Part shown: in pieces, positions 33,765 through 46,400 of the stretch
Numbering within the stretch: position 1 is the stretch's first letter
Layout: the number at the start of each line of letters is the position of its first letter
NCBI GenBank assembly: GCA_903813345.2
Contig: CAIIXF020000009.1
Span: 30,726,740-30,790,739, forward strand
Direction: 5' to 3'
Length of the DNA stretch: 64,000 nucleotides
Source: Owenia fusiformis
Lineage: Eukaryota; Annelida; Polychaeta; Sabellida; Oweniidae
Position numbers and translations under genes: made by a program
Notes under the pieces: model-generated
Seen by the model: the letters and a program-made list of their open reading frames with translations, nothing else
What the model was told of the DNA's origin: nothing
Database searches by the model: none

Positions 33765-34745
33765 TGTAACTTTATCAGCGTGAAAGGGTGGTCCTCAAGG
33801 GAGGAACATGGGCTGACCAGGGGGTAATATGCAATAAGTATTTATTCTGAGTGTACCGACCTTGGGGAAGGTACAATAATAAGCAATGCTTTATGTTTGT
33901 TTTTTCTTGATTGGTAGTTGCAACGTCAACACGGCAGCCTGACGTATTTGCAACAAACGATTATATCTCTTAAGCAGCTATAAATACATTTTAGTTTTAC
34001 TCGCATATTTGTATTTATATTTATGTACACTTACTATACACACTAATTTAGAATTGCACCATAGGGCAACACCACCTTTCTTCAATTTACAAAAATTGTA
34101 TATTTCTTTTACTAGCTTACAAGATATTGAAAGCATCTCATACTTTCATACAGTACTGCAGTACCTACCTTGGGGAAGGTATGATGATATGCTATGTCTT
34201 CCTTTTTATCTTTATAGAAAATGCAGATCCATAATGTCATTATTTATTAATCTCAAGAGTGTTAGGTAACATGTCTATCTAGGCCTACGGCGTGCGTCTA
34301 CGCGGTAGCTAGGCGTCGTCGTCAGTACAAAAAAGCAACAACAAATTGCAGCCGTTCAGATGCATGTATGTCTTCCTTTTAATTTTATAGAAAATGCAGA
34401 TCCATAATGTCATTTTTTATTAATCTCAAGAGTGTTAGGTAACAGGTCTATCTAGGCCTACGGCGTGCGTCTACGCGGTAGCTAGGCGTCGTCGTCAGTA
34501 TAAAAAGCAACAACAAAACAATGAATGTTTGTAAAATATAGTCATTTTTTTATAATTGCGTTACAACTAGGTGCTAGGCCAATTTTGGTCGGCGACGTGC
34601 GTCTACGCGGTAGCTAGGCGTCGTTGTCAGTCAAAAACAGCAATATTGTTTGTTTGTAAATAGTGATTATTTTCAATTTAACATTTACATAATTTGTATA
34701 CATGTATCTCCTTTATATAAAGGGCAATAAATATATACATACATA
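33765..34745 (+). repeat. LINE 3' UTR with internal tandem repeats
   Basis: A GC-rich block, 'gcgtgcgtctacgcggtagc' followed by 'taggcgtcgtcgtcag', occurs three times (about 34286, 34461 and 34594; the third is slightly changed). The first two belong to a duplicated unit of about 170 bp (about 34196-34365 and 34366-34530). A second pair, 'accttggggaaggta', is at about 33858 and 34165. The phrase 'gcagccgttcagatgca' at the unit junction (about 34349) also occurs inside ORF2 (about 33274). Confidence 0.82.
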
Positions 34746-36150
34746 CAATACAGCATCTGCACTCAACTAGCCTGGTCTAACCTGACCGCACTAGTTCGAG
34801 TGATGAATTTATAGATTCTCTCATAACCAGAAGATTGTGCACAGCTGCTTCAATAGCTAATGGTATTACAGCACATCCAAAATAGACCTGCTTATTCTGG
34901 ACCTAATGATGGAATATGTAACTTAGCCTTCCTGCAGATATGATGGAACCAGAAATACACACCATACACGTTAATGCTACACAGTTTTGTAGCTAACTGT
35001 AGAGCTCTGTAGAAAAGTGTGAATGCCTGATAGTTGCAAATATGAAACAAGAGGAAATTTTTAAAAATACTAAGAACGCTAAAAACACCAATTCATAAAC
35101 CTGATCCACAAAACAATAGCTGTAGCTTTATTTTTCATTCAAAACGTATTACAGGGTGGACTATGTTAATGGTGACAAATTAACTTTGTTGTTTGGGATG
35201 ACAGAGATCATTTCGAACATTTGAGTTCAAAACATATTGCCAAAACTCATTGTACTTTGTTGGGGAATGTGTCAAGAACGCAAGGAGTGATTTTAATGAA
35301 ACATCATAATACTACATGCATATATCGACTCAAAGAGCCAAGAAAAGTGCTATTCAATTCAAAAAGACAGTTACATATCCAATGTTAAACTCTTTTGAGT
35401 AGGTAGTATATTGTTCACATATTCTTAATAGTCTTAAATGGATATTGGTGATGAACACTAATTCTGCCTTGCATTAGATATAAGTTTGTATCCATGCATC
35501 CATAGCTCTATACACGAAGAGATATTCTTTATGAAGAAAGTCTAGACCACCAGCATATTTTAAGAATCCATATATGAAATACATAAATATTTGATAAAAC
35601 GGATTATTTCAATAATGACAGGTTTTACAGTCAGATGAAGCGAGTGTTCCTAATGCAAAATACAGGGGAGGATCGCCATTTTGTTTAAATAATAAGTATT
35701 CTCTTAATGACCATGTTTACTGCAATTTAGCTTGTATTTAGATCAATTATATCAAAATCAAAAACCAAATGCCTCAGTCACATTTGACCTACGACAACCA
35801 TACGGCGGCCGTAGCTTCCCAAAATCGAGAGATATATGCAGTATAAAATATAGGGCTAAGCAGTACGATGAAGATTTTCTATATCGATTCTATTGAAGAC
35901 CGACGTACGGCCGCTTTATGCAAATGTGACTGACGCTTGACACTCATAAGATTTACAAAAACACAAGTGTTTGCATTGATAAGAGAAAATCATTGAATAT
36001 CCGTTTTATTTTAAAATTTCAGAAAATCCAAGCAGAAAATATGCTATTTCAACATGAAATCTTATCTATAACCAACATAACCAACGGATAATTCATATAT
36101 CCACCCCAGTTAAACGTAGTGTACGTTAGGATATAGGAGTGAATCTAGAG
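34746..36150. other. Intergenic sequence upstream of the coiled-coil gene
   Basis: No gene recognised. It contains the small inverted-repeat element at 35775-35932 and otherwise AT-rich sequence. The stretch just before 36224 should hold the promoter and 5' UTR of the next gene, but I see no definite TATA box. Confidence 0.5.
35775..35932. mobile_element. Short TIR element (MITE), 158 bp
   Basis: Ends CAGTCACATTTG and CAAATGTGACTG are exact inverses. GC-rich inverted blocks 'tacggcggccgta' and 'gtacggccgc' lie just inside. No clear target duplication is visible, so the superfamily stays open. Confidence 0.6.
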
Positions 36151-36223
36151 CCTGGACCGACGCTTTAACTTTCGACCAGAGCCATCTCTTTCTTCAGGTC
36201 TCTAGTTAACTAGGGGTGACACC

Positions 36224-39200
36224 ATGGATAGGACGGTAAGTAGAGTGTTATACATTATGTGATTCGATAAGAACTTTAAATCTAAATTCCTTGATTAGAA
36301 CAGCTGATTTGATTCGACTTTATCACTGTGATTCAACATAAAATAAATAATTTCAAAAAAATAATATCTATACAGTGTATAATATACTATATATATTATA
36401 TTATACTTGGATTGTTATGTACAGGTAACAACAAATACAAATCATATATTTTGAAAAATCTAGGATACATTTACATGTCCGTGTATTTAATTTTGAAAAC
36501 AATGAGGAAAATAAAAAAACAACATAAACAACAACGCATTGTGCAAATTATTTTTAGAAAGAGAATTGATAAAAATAAAATACTATACATTCAATATGTT
36601 TCTTCCAAATAGTATATTAAATCTGTTATTCATTCGCTTCGCTAATTCAAACTCGTAGATGTAAATATAGATACGGTTGCTACCTTGGATGATATAATAC
36701 GCCTATTTTTAAAAAAAACATTTGATATAAAAGAGCATTTTAAAAAATATATCATAATGCTTGAATTAATGGACTATTTTGTTAATATGTTTAACCAAAT
36801 ATGAAATGCATTATAGACTAAAAGTGTATTAATTTTGATCGAGATATCTATCGATATCGATATCGGATTAAAAAGATTATTACAAAAAATGTTATTCTCT
36901 GTGCGATAAAACGTAGATAATTTGCTGTAATTGGATGGCAATTATATCCTCGGGGTGATAAAATATATAAATGCTACCATTTTGCATTACCCAAATGTTT
37001 GCTACTACATAATAAGTATAGTTATACGTGTACATTAATACACGACCTCTTCCAGAGCCAACCAATCTGCCTAAGAAATCGTAAATGTAAAAATATCATC
37101 ATCCCTGGTCCGCTCTGAAGGCCGGGAGTGATGTATGCTGGAAATCATGTTTACTATAGGTATTCCTTCGGCCGACTTAAATTATACATTAATTTTTACG
37201 AGACTAAGTTATTGGCTTGAAATATGAAGAATTTAAAGAAATACTGAGGTTGGAGGTTTCATTTTCAGTATAAACAAAATTCAGTTATAGTTCGGTAAAA
37301 TGTGGGAAATATGGGATATACGAACATCATGTTTGTACTTTACTGACCGCATCCGAGTTATTTCGACGTCAGATTATCTTGTTGGAATCAACTTCACAAC
37401 ATTTTCGTCGTTTTTTCTGTTTCACAAATTTCCGACTTACCATGATATTTCTGAACCTGTTTTTTCTTTCATTTCTTCTCGTTTGTTCGTATGATTGTCT
37501 GGTTGTGTGTTTGTTTGTTTGTTTGTTTCTTTGGTTGTTCGTTTGTTTGTCTGCGTGTTTTTGTTTGTTCTATCAAATATCAGCAGACCAGCATTTGGTT
37601 TGATAATATTATGCAATGGATTTGCTCGTCATAAAATTACTGTTTCCTACATTTCACGATCCCTGTACTAGTACTTGGATTATTGTGTGTCTTTTCTCTA
37701 TTCTATAGCGTGTGCACCCCTCAAAGTCACCACATTCTGCATGGAACCGCTACATGGACGAGGAAATCGCACGCAAAAACAACGATGCCATTTATAACAA
37801 AGTCTACAACAATAGTATGAAAGAGTACTACAGGAAGCAAGCGCAACAACGGTCTAAGCAACGCATGAATGACATCAAACGAAACGATGCGAAGCAACGC
37901 ATGTATGATGCTATCCGTAAACAGGAACTTGAATCGCATCGGAAATGGATACAGGAGCAGGATGAATCAAGGTCTAGGAATGAAGTCAACAAAGCCCTAA
38001 AGAGACAGCAAGATATTAGAGCCGAGCTAGTTGCAGACCAGTTCTGGAGGCCTAAACATGAGGAAATCGAGCAAAATCGCAATATTAGAGGTTCTAGGAA
38101 CGCCATGTTGGTATGCATGGTCCTCTATTAAAACTATCGTCGTGTTTTCTTGTATCTTGAACGTAGCATACTGTATCTTTTCTGAACATAGATAAAGTTG
38201 GCTATTTTTATGTATAGTAAACGTTTTCTGATTAACATACGACCATGGCATTTATGCCATTATCTATAGCTACACTCCTTTCCATAAGTTTGGCAACCAA
38301 ACACCCTTATACTCGCTATATGCTGTGATCTTTGCAATGAAACCATCACTTCCCATTGGTTTGCAAGGAATGGTAATTTTCAAAAGGGCAGAGCATACTT
38401 CCATGATAAAAATAGTTTTCTGCTAAAATCTGACCTAATTTAGCTTTTCAATACCAAAAATCCATTGCACAGTGTCATTCCGACCTAGTGTTCACCATAT
38501 TTGACCTACTTCGTAACAAAATTTGACGTGTACTCAATAGATTCTCGCAAAAGCTTCTGAGCTTCCATTAATTAAATCATTTCATCGACATTGCCAAAAT
38601 TATGGAGGGGAGTATAGTTCTTCATGCTATCAGTGTGTGTAGAAATGTTTTCGTCTAACTGCCCTATTTTCATACTCTAGGAGTATGACCTGTCCGATCG
38701 ATTAAACGACGAAGGGCGTTGGGCCGAAATTCTTCTCAACCAAAAATACAGAGAAAAGGACAAACAAAAGCATGAACGTCACCATGACTTTTGGGTATGG
38801 GAAAAAGATAAAAACTTTAAGTTTTTCTATTTGTATTCAATTAAAAAGTGAAATATCAAAAAATGGTGCTCATCTGCGGAAAATCCAGGTCTACTCATTT
38901 ACTAAAGTAACTCATAGTATACCATTGGAAAAGTGAAATAACAGATATAGTGTACAGTATATAAAATTGATTCTGTCATAAATATGAGCCTGTGGTTAAC
39001 TTTTTCAAAAATGCTAATTCCTGGCAGAGGGTTACCTGAGAATGGGATCTTACTTGTTACGATACTCATCCAATACTGTTGAAATATAGCCCTGAAATAT
39101 AGGATGTAATGACCAAACGAACACTCAAATCTCAGATGTCATCTCCAGAGTTTCGATATCGCAATATAATTATTTTAGTCCTAGATTTTCCTTCAATCTG

Positions 39201-39637
39201 TACCAAATTTTAAGTCACATTTTCTAACACTTTTCCAGCTTTCGGATATTCTTGGCCTACAGAAACGCCGTGATTTCGAGGTAGAACGTCTGGCCCAACA
39301 GCGCGAGGATCGCAAAGAACGCCAAAAAGAACGCCTGAACAACCTTTATGCTGAACATCGTCGGTTGGGTGTAAGTCAGCGTGAGGTTAAAGCGAGAGAC
39401 CAGGAGAGATTAAGACGCATATACCAAGACGCCTCTGATACGGAACTCGGGATGCAAGACGTGGAACGTCGCTACGATCTACAACAGCGACGACTTCACG
39501 AGTTGGCGCTGGATAACACTCGCATCAACTCTGAGGTAATGTCATTGGGAGAAAGGCTCAGGCGACAGGCAATTCTGAACACTGGGTACGTTGAGCCCAT
39601 ACCTAGAGTACGAAGAGCAGTTAGTTGGTACGTGTGA
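36224..39637 (+). CDS. Four-exon gene for a charged, probably coiled-coil protein of about 308 aa
   Basis: I do not recognise the family. Exons: 36224-36235 (ATG in GACACCATGG, donor GTAAGT), 37709-38110 (acceptor TTCTATAG, donor GTATGC), 38681-38794 (acceptor CATACTCTAG, donor GTATGG) and 39239-39637 (acceptor TTTTCCAG, stop TGA). All junctions are phase 0 and the total is 927 nt. The protein is almost entirely Arg, Lys, Glu, Gln and Asp, with long helical runs such as QAQQRSKQRMNDIKRNDAKQ in exon 2 and RRDFEVERLAQQREDRKERQ in exon 4. There is no signal peptide or membrane segment. Such proteins are often cytoskeletal or ciliary; that is a guess from composition. GC content of the exons is well above the introns, supporting real coding. 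A further upstream non-coding exon is possible. Confidence 0.8.
37500..37575 (+). repeat. TTTG-rich microsatellite in intron 1
   Basis: Repeated 'gtttgtttgtttgtttg' with interruptions, about 130-200 bases before exon 2 of the coiled-coil gene. Confidence 0.85.
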
Positions 39638-40169
39638 AGCAAACCCTTCTCATACCTATGATTATTTCTTTGAACGACCTTCTTTGAAACCAAGCAGCAA
39701 ATCAACAAGCTGCTTTCATAGGAGACCCTTACTCTGCAGTTATAGTAACCACAAACATCCCCAAAACGAACTCAATTTGAGATATTTCGTACTGTGTGTT
39801 TGACTGAGTGCTATAATGTGGAGAAGCATATAAAGAATGTAAACGAATATTCAGTGTCAGTCCTGGATGTGCCAGTCCCAAGTAGAAATCAACTCCAAAT
39901 AGACACTTACTAGTATAGAAAGAAACATGTTACACCAATTAAATCAGCAAAATTGCTTCTCTGGGAGAATAAGAGCTACGTGTATCTCCTTCAGTTTAGT
40001 ACAATGCATGAGGAATACAACTATTTCTAGACGAGACCATGGTGTCAGTTTTATGTGGATGATAATGTGGATGTCCATAAAAAGATCTACCCAACAATAA
40101 TACTTGCAGTATACAAAACCCTATGTAACATTTGCACCCATTTTTGCATGTTCTATTGTATGTAATTTA

Positions 40170-40810
40170 CAGGGTGTCCCGAAAGTATGCCCCCCCCTAG
40201 GCAGACATATACCAGTGTCGTCATAGTATGTGTGATATATCATTTTAAAGCTTATCCAAAGTTACATTGATTTGCCAAGTATCATGGTTCAACTCTCAAA
40301 TGTGAAAAAATTACAGGCATTTCAAAATTTAGTGTTTGGTCAAAATCAAGTTCAATTTTACACCAAATCACTAGTCAATGTGTCCTTCCGGGCCATCTTA
40401 ACAGCAGCAATTCATTTCGGGTCGGATGGATATTGAGTTAGAAAAAGAGAACGGTGAAGGTAGAAACTCTAAGTAAACTCTTCTAAAGTGCCTTAATAGG
40501 TTTTAAGAGGGATATAAAATTCAACACCCCTATTTGAAGGGCTTTTAAGGTCATATCTGAAGATAATTGCTGCTGTTAACATGGCCAAGGGGGGACTCAT
40601 TGACTAGTAATGTGGTGTAAAATTGTACTTTATTTGACAAAACACTAACTTTTAAAATGACTGTAACTTTTTCCCATTTGGGAGTTAAACCATGATACTT
40701 GGCAAATCAATGTAACTTTGGATGAGCTTTAAAATGATATATGACACATACTATGAGGACACTGAAATATATCTGCCTAGGGGGGGGCCCAATACTTTCG
40801 GGACACCCTG
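40170..40810. mobile_element. Mariner-type MITE, foldback, 641 bp
   Basis: Ends CAGGGTGTCCCGAAAGTA and TACTTTCGGGACACCCTG are exact inverses abutting TA on both sides (40168-40169, 40811-40812). The arms pair, with scattered mismatches, for over 200 bp, including 'gatttgccaagtatcatggt' against 'accatgatacttggcaaatc'. No coding capacity. It lies about 530 bp downstream of the coiled-coil gene's stop. Confidence 0.9.
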
Positions 40811-41105
40811 TATATACACCATTATACAATGTATATACACCATTACCATACTTTTTGACATTATACATCCAGGGACTTTTAACCCAATGAACATTTTATC
40901 AGTTACTAAACAATGAAACATTAAACACATTTTTCAAAAATTAAAAGATATGCATATATTTTATTGTAAAAAGTGTAAACTCATATAAATAAATCCATAC
41001 ATTGACACTTTGTGGAATATAAAAACCTACTGAGGAACTAAGGAAGGATACAATACTATTAAACATTTAGACCATCAGTAGTGTCTACAGCATGACTTTG
41101 ATGTA

Positions 41106-41282
41106 CAGTAAAACCTGTCTTAGTAAATACCCCTTTCTAGTGAACACTTGGGTTTAGTGAAAACCACTTCAAAACACATTTGATATGGAGTCCTGTATAA
41201 AATCCCTCTCTGTAGTGAATACCCAACTGCAGTGGACTCTTTTTATAGCTCCATAAGTGTTCATTATATATAGGTTTTACTG
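41106..41282. mobile_element. Pogo/Tigger-type MITE, 177 bp
   Basis: Ends CAGTAAAACCTGT and ATAGGTTTTACTG are inverted and abut TA on both sides. Ends beginning CAGTAAAACCT with TA duplication are typical of pogo/Tigger relatives. Confidence 0.78.
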
Positions 41283-41289
41283 TACATGT

Positions 41290-43290
41290 AAAACATGAAT
41301 TTAATACAATATATATATTAATTGATTTGATATTATAATGTGTATGATTAAAATCTTGGACACTCATAATATTATGAACCTTATATAGGATACTCTCAAC
41401 ATATAGAATGTACAATTATATTACAATATACATGTATATGTACAGGGTGACCCAAAAAGGTCAATAATTTATTCAGGTCTCATTTTGCTTAAACTTTTTT
41501 CATAATGCATGGAATTTACAAAAAGTTTTGAAGGGAATGCAGCAATCAATTATATGATGACAAAAATGGTAAGTGTATTGGTAGTGGTATTTTAATGGTA
41601 TTTCAATGAGTAAGGTCAACAGTAAATAGTGGTGTGAATGTAATATCCCACTTTTATGGTACGGTAATATTTGATGGTACAATTTCACAGTGATTTTAGT
41701 TAAGCCCAGTTTAGTAAAACTAGGTAGACATCTTAAGAGTCTTTGAGAGAAATACGTTATGAAGACCTATGAGGGTATTGAGGCAAATAAGGAAGGATAG
41801 ATGGACCGATTCATTATCAAGAAAATCTGAACTGGTAGGCTTTTGTGTCAAAATTGAATGAGTCAATTTTTCATTTTTTTGTCAGGAAGATTAGCAAAGT
41901 ATAATTATGAGTTCTAAAGAAAAAACAAGTTCTTTTTGTAAGCTTAATCTAGCTACTTACTGATCTTTTATATCAAATAAGATCTCGGAATAATCTTCCA
42001 ATCAGCTTTTTTCTTTTTTTTCTTCCGTATATATGAGCCTGTTCATCTTCCTAAAGGTAGATTATGAGAAAGACATTGTACCTTGTACATCTATTATACT
42101 GAGTATAATATAAAAAAAGAGTAACGATAAATGCCAGTTCTCCATTGAATTACAAATACAAACAAGACCAACACAGAAGTGAACAAGACTGGCTTATAAT
42201 CCATGTCAAATAGGTGACATGAAAAAATCTTTATATTTGAACTGTCATGGAATAGCTTCCAGATATATAAAAAAAAGTTTAAAGGAGTACCAGAATGTAG
42301 GAGTGTTTAGTGTTTTATAGTAGGAGTGCTATTGTTTGGAACAGTTAAGGTCATGGTGGCCATGCTTTGAAATGAAGAGTGGGATCTGAAAGGAATACTT
42401 TACAGGCAAGTACTTTAATTTGATTAAATAAGGCAGTTCATACATATTTAGAGAAGGCGGGTCTGAAAAGTCATGACAACAATGACAATAGGCATGACAA
42501 CCAAGACTGTTGGCATGACAACCAAGAATGTAGGCACAACTTTCATGACTATAGGTATGACTACCTTGACTGTAGGCATGACAACCATGACTGTTTTTAT
42601 TAGAATCCAAAAGTGTGATGAATTGTTTATTTGTATAAATTACAGTGAGATTTTGAGAGCTTATTTATACTTATTAATAGGATCAAAATGTATGAGCTCA
42701 CATATGAGGGACATTTTTAAAGAAAACTGAAGAAAAATCTCTCAATTGTATTTCAGTAATCCTTACAACTAATACTTAAAAGTAAGCTTGCAAATTCCTT
42801 TTAATATAATTATTTCTCCATTCTAGACATCATTGTACATGTATGACTGGAATAGAGAGATCAAATTAAGTTTTATCTGTCAGTGATTGAACATGAATAT
42901 TATTGTTTCATCTTACCAACCTGTGTTTTAAACATGATTGTACCTCATGAAAATTGTTATTTGTAAATACACATCTTTGTTATGTACTCCATATCTTTGT
43001 TGTTTCATTGTCAAAGCAAAGTGTCCAGCACGTACCATATACACTCAGTTTACTGTGAGGTATATATGTATATATACAGGTATATTATCTTCATTTCATT
43101 GTTATTAAGTCCATCATACATGTAGTCCATCTCACCCTATCATAGCATATAATATCATGCCATATACGAGATATTATGCATAATTCAGTGATCTCCCCTA
43201 AGAATTGGTGCTCCACCCACTTGAGATTTACAAGAGCTTAATTTGCATACACTTAAAAATGAGAAAAATAGAGCAGAATCTCCTGGGGAG
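41290..43290. other. Non-coding flank downstream of the first ADPRH gene
   Basis: No gene seen. It contains a lone mariner-like end 'cagggtgacccaaaaagg' (41444) and the short minisatellite at 42470-42600. The part near 43190-43350 resembles 53985-54115, so the tandem duplication of the two ADPRH genes extends past their stop codons. Confidence 0.5.
42470..42600 (+). repeat. Imperfect 20-bp minisatellite
   Basis: About six units like 'ggcatgacaaccaagactgt' with substitutions. The open frames across it, in both directions, are repeat artefacts. Confidence 0.85.
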
Positions 43291-43438
43291 AAAACAGTTT
43301 TGTTTTATTTACAATATATTTTTGTTGACCTATTAAACCAAGGCCTGGTATTAGAACTGTATTCTAAGTAAAGCCATTTATATCATTAATACCTTGTCAT
43401 CCAAGTTTCACTGTCACATTGCATCACATTTTTGTTTT

Positions 43439-46400
43439 TTATTGTTTTCCATCAGCTGCTTCATTCTGACTCAAGGCATACAACTTATCAGCACAATCTA
43501 TGAGTCGTTTCTTATACTCTAGCTTCTACAAATAAAATTAACATGGTTCAAATGGTCTGATGCTATAGTAGATAGCAAATTTTTAATCAATGATGTATGG
43601 CTATTTTAGAAAGATTTTCAATTAGGGGTTGTCTTGGATGAAAATTTCGCCAAGGTGATGCCTTCTCATTTTATACTGAAGAAGCAAATATTGAGATTTA
43701 CACTATGATTTTCTTGTACATCTAAGATTTTATTCTGCTCATTGTTAAGACTGAGATCAAGCAGTTATTGATTTCTTTGGCAATAGCCAAAATAAAAATG
43801 TCCAAGAATCCTAGAATTGAGGTATTTGTTGTACGATTCTAATATGATCACAGCATGCCATTGTGACAGCCGTTACCATGACCTAAAATAAAACCTTAAT
43901 GTCTTTCATAACTCATTATAGACCAGTAAATAAATTTTTCTTTTTATTTTGACATCACATGATATCATGTTCGAATTGCAAGGAACTAATTTTTACTAAT
44001 CTCATATTACATAATCATTGAATTGCCTCAAAAAAATCTTGAATTGACAATACGATGATCATATTGACAAGTTTTGTACCAATATAGAACAGTCATCATC
44101 ATAAGACAAGGGGCCAGTTAGAACCGTACAGTCAGACAGGCCACTTGAAATAGAAACACTTGTAAATCATAGTATCCAATTATCAAAGATACAGGGGGTA
44201 TAATATCTACTGGCATTCTCAAAGTCATGTTTATGTTTATAATTATTGAGGAATGTCTGCAAAATGATGTGTAGCCTGTTTCATTACATTCAATGAAAAA
44301 TTTGACCTGACAGAACAAGAGTGGAAATCTATTTTTAGACTACCTTTTCAAGTTGCGCGAGAGCCAAAGATCCAAAGTTTCCAATACAAACTACTACTTA
44401 ACCTCACCCCTTGTAACTTATTTCTGTTCAACAGAAAAATTAAAGAGTCTAATCTATGTGATAAATGCAATCGTGGTGCAGTAGATGACACCCAACACTT
44501 CTATATAGAATGCGCGACAGTCGCGAACTTTTGGAATGAAATATCCGTTCTATTTGACAATATACTTTTGAGAGACCGGGATATATTATTAGGAAAAATA
44601 GGCAACCGTGACGATCGCGATACAATTCTAAATTATTGTTTGCTATACGCGAAAAACTACATTCACAACTCCAAAATTGGAAACTACGACATTAGTGTGA
44701 ACGGTTTTAAAAATACTTTAAGAAACAAAATTAAAGATGAATTAAAAATATCTACAGAAAACAAAAACCGGCAACTTTTTATCGGGAAATGGAACTCAAT
44801 ACTGAATAAATTAGACATACCTTTTTAATTACAACAATGTATCGTTGCACAAACCTGTATTTTATTATTTTTGCTGTCTGTACTGTGTATCTTTTTTGCT
44901 TTTTTATTCGAAATGAGATCATGTAACTGTTATGTGCCTTAACTCTATATTATCAAATTGTCTTTACTATCACCAATGTATGCACATGTATGTAAATTTA
45001 TAGTGTGAGAAATAAATAATGAATATTAAAAAAAAAAAAAAAAAAAAGTTTCATTACATTACCTTGATTGAGGCATAATAAATGAATTAGCCAATCAATC
45101 AGTTTATTAACTAAAATTCCAGGAGATCTCAAAATATTCCGTTACATCATGGCATGTATGACCTAATGATTCGAAAAGAAAGACAGCATGGTCTTGGAAA
45201 GTTGTATTTTATTTATTTATCAATGTCTCAGCATTTACAAAAGTGCATCGTAAAAGACTCATTTAAAAGCACAGTCCCAGCCAGTGTCAGGCTTATGCCA
45301 GATATAAGACGGATGACTGAATCAGTCATCTTGAGAGCCAAATAAATATTGCAAAGCTGACACATTTTTGAGTTAAACCCAACTCATCCGTGATCTTTGT
45401 TGCCCCTTTAATCTTAAACATTTTTTCACTTACTTTATAATTGCATTCTGGCACACCTTGAAATCCATAGAGGGCACCAAACCAGCAGCAAGCATTCACT
45501 CCTGTACTATCTGAGTCACCACCATGTAACGCTGCACTAAAATAAAATTAAGTTCCCAACTAAAGTAAAGTTAATTAGATTTTTTATGTGCAGAAAAGAC
45601 TTGTTTTGAGATATAGTAAATATATAGTAAATAATATAATTTAATAGTTTAATAAAATATTAAACTAACAACTTTAATTGTGAAAACTGTAAAAATATTT
45701 GATGTACAAAGAAATAAATGGGCTCATTGCAAGAATTTGTTTTATACTTTAAAATTATACCCCATTCCTCACCTTGAAAGAAAGAACTGATTGAGATGAA
45801 TTTATTTTTATTAATATTTTTTTCTATCATCATTTCGTGACATGCATATATTCTAGAATAACAACAGTTCTGATAATCTTTAGATTTGCAATTTTAACGA
45901 CTTGAGACATTAATGCTTCTAAGATTTTAGGAAAACATTGACATGATTGTCAAAAAGATTTTTATATTTAACTTTATCCCTTTTAATTCCCTTAAATATA
46001 ATTGAAAAGACTAAGCAAAAATGAATGGGGTTAAGTTCACCTTTTTAACTAGATAACGGTAACTCCGCGGAGTAGCAAATCCCAACGAACAAAATATCAA
46101 TTACCGAATTCCAATCAATTATACTCATTTCTTTGGTTAAAATTGAAAAAATTAGATTTTAGAATTGCGTATTCCTGCAAAGCAGCCATTCTGAAATTTC
46201 TGTTTTTATGACCCCCCATACACGGCCCCTGGGGGTCAGGATGAAAAACACGGAATATATGTGAAATAGATAAATGTTGACAATATACTACCAAAATTTC
46301 AAACAATAATATTAATTACTTTGGTTTAGAATGAAAAATTTATGATTTTTGCGAAAAAGTCCCGTTGTTTTTAAAGTGGTGCGTAAAACTATTCACCAAT

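Larger units (their letters stand above)
28650..34745 (+). mobile_element. Non-LTR retrotransposon, nearly full length
   Basis: It holds ORF1, then an intact endonuclease/RT ORF2 and a long repetitive 3' UTR. The 3' UTR ends near 'gggcaataaatatataca' (AATAAA at about 34727) followed by a short 'atac' run. I could not find a target duplication, so both limits are approximate. The two-ORF layout, APE-type endonuclease, RT with HQGG and YADD motifs, and a C-terminal zinc finger fit the CR1/I/Jockey-like LINE groups. I do not assign the clade. Confidence 0.85.

Noticed and set aside
37727-38251. Antisense frames opposite exon 2 of the coiled-coil gene
   Set aside because: The sense strand has matching splice sites and phases; the antisense frames do not.
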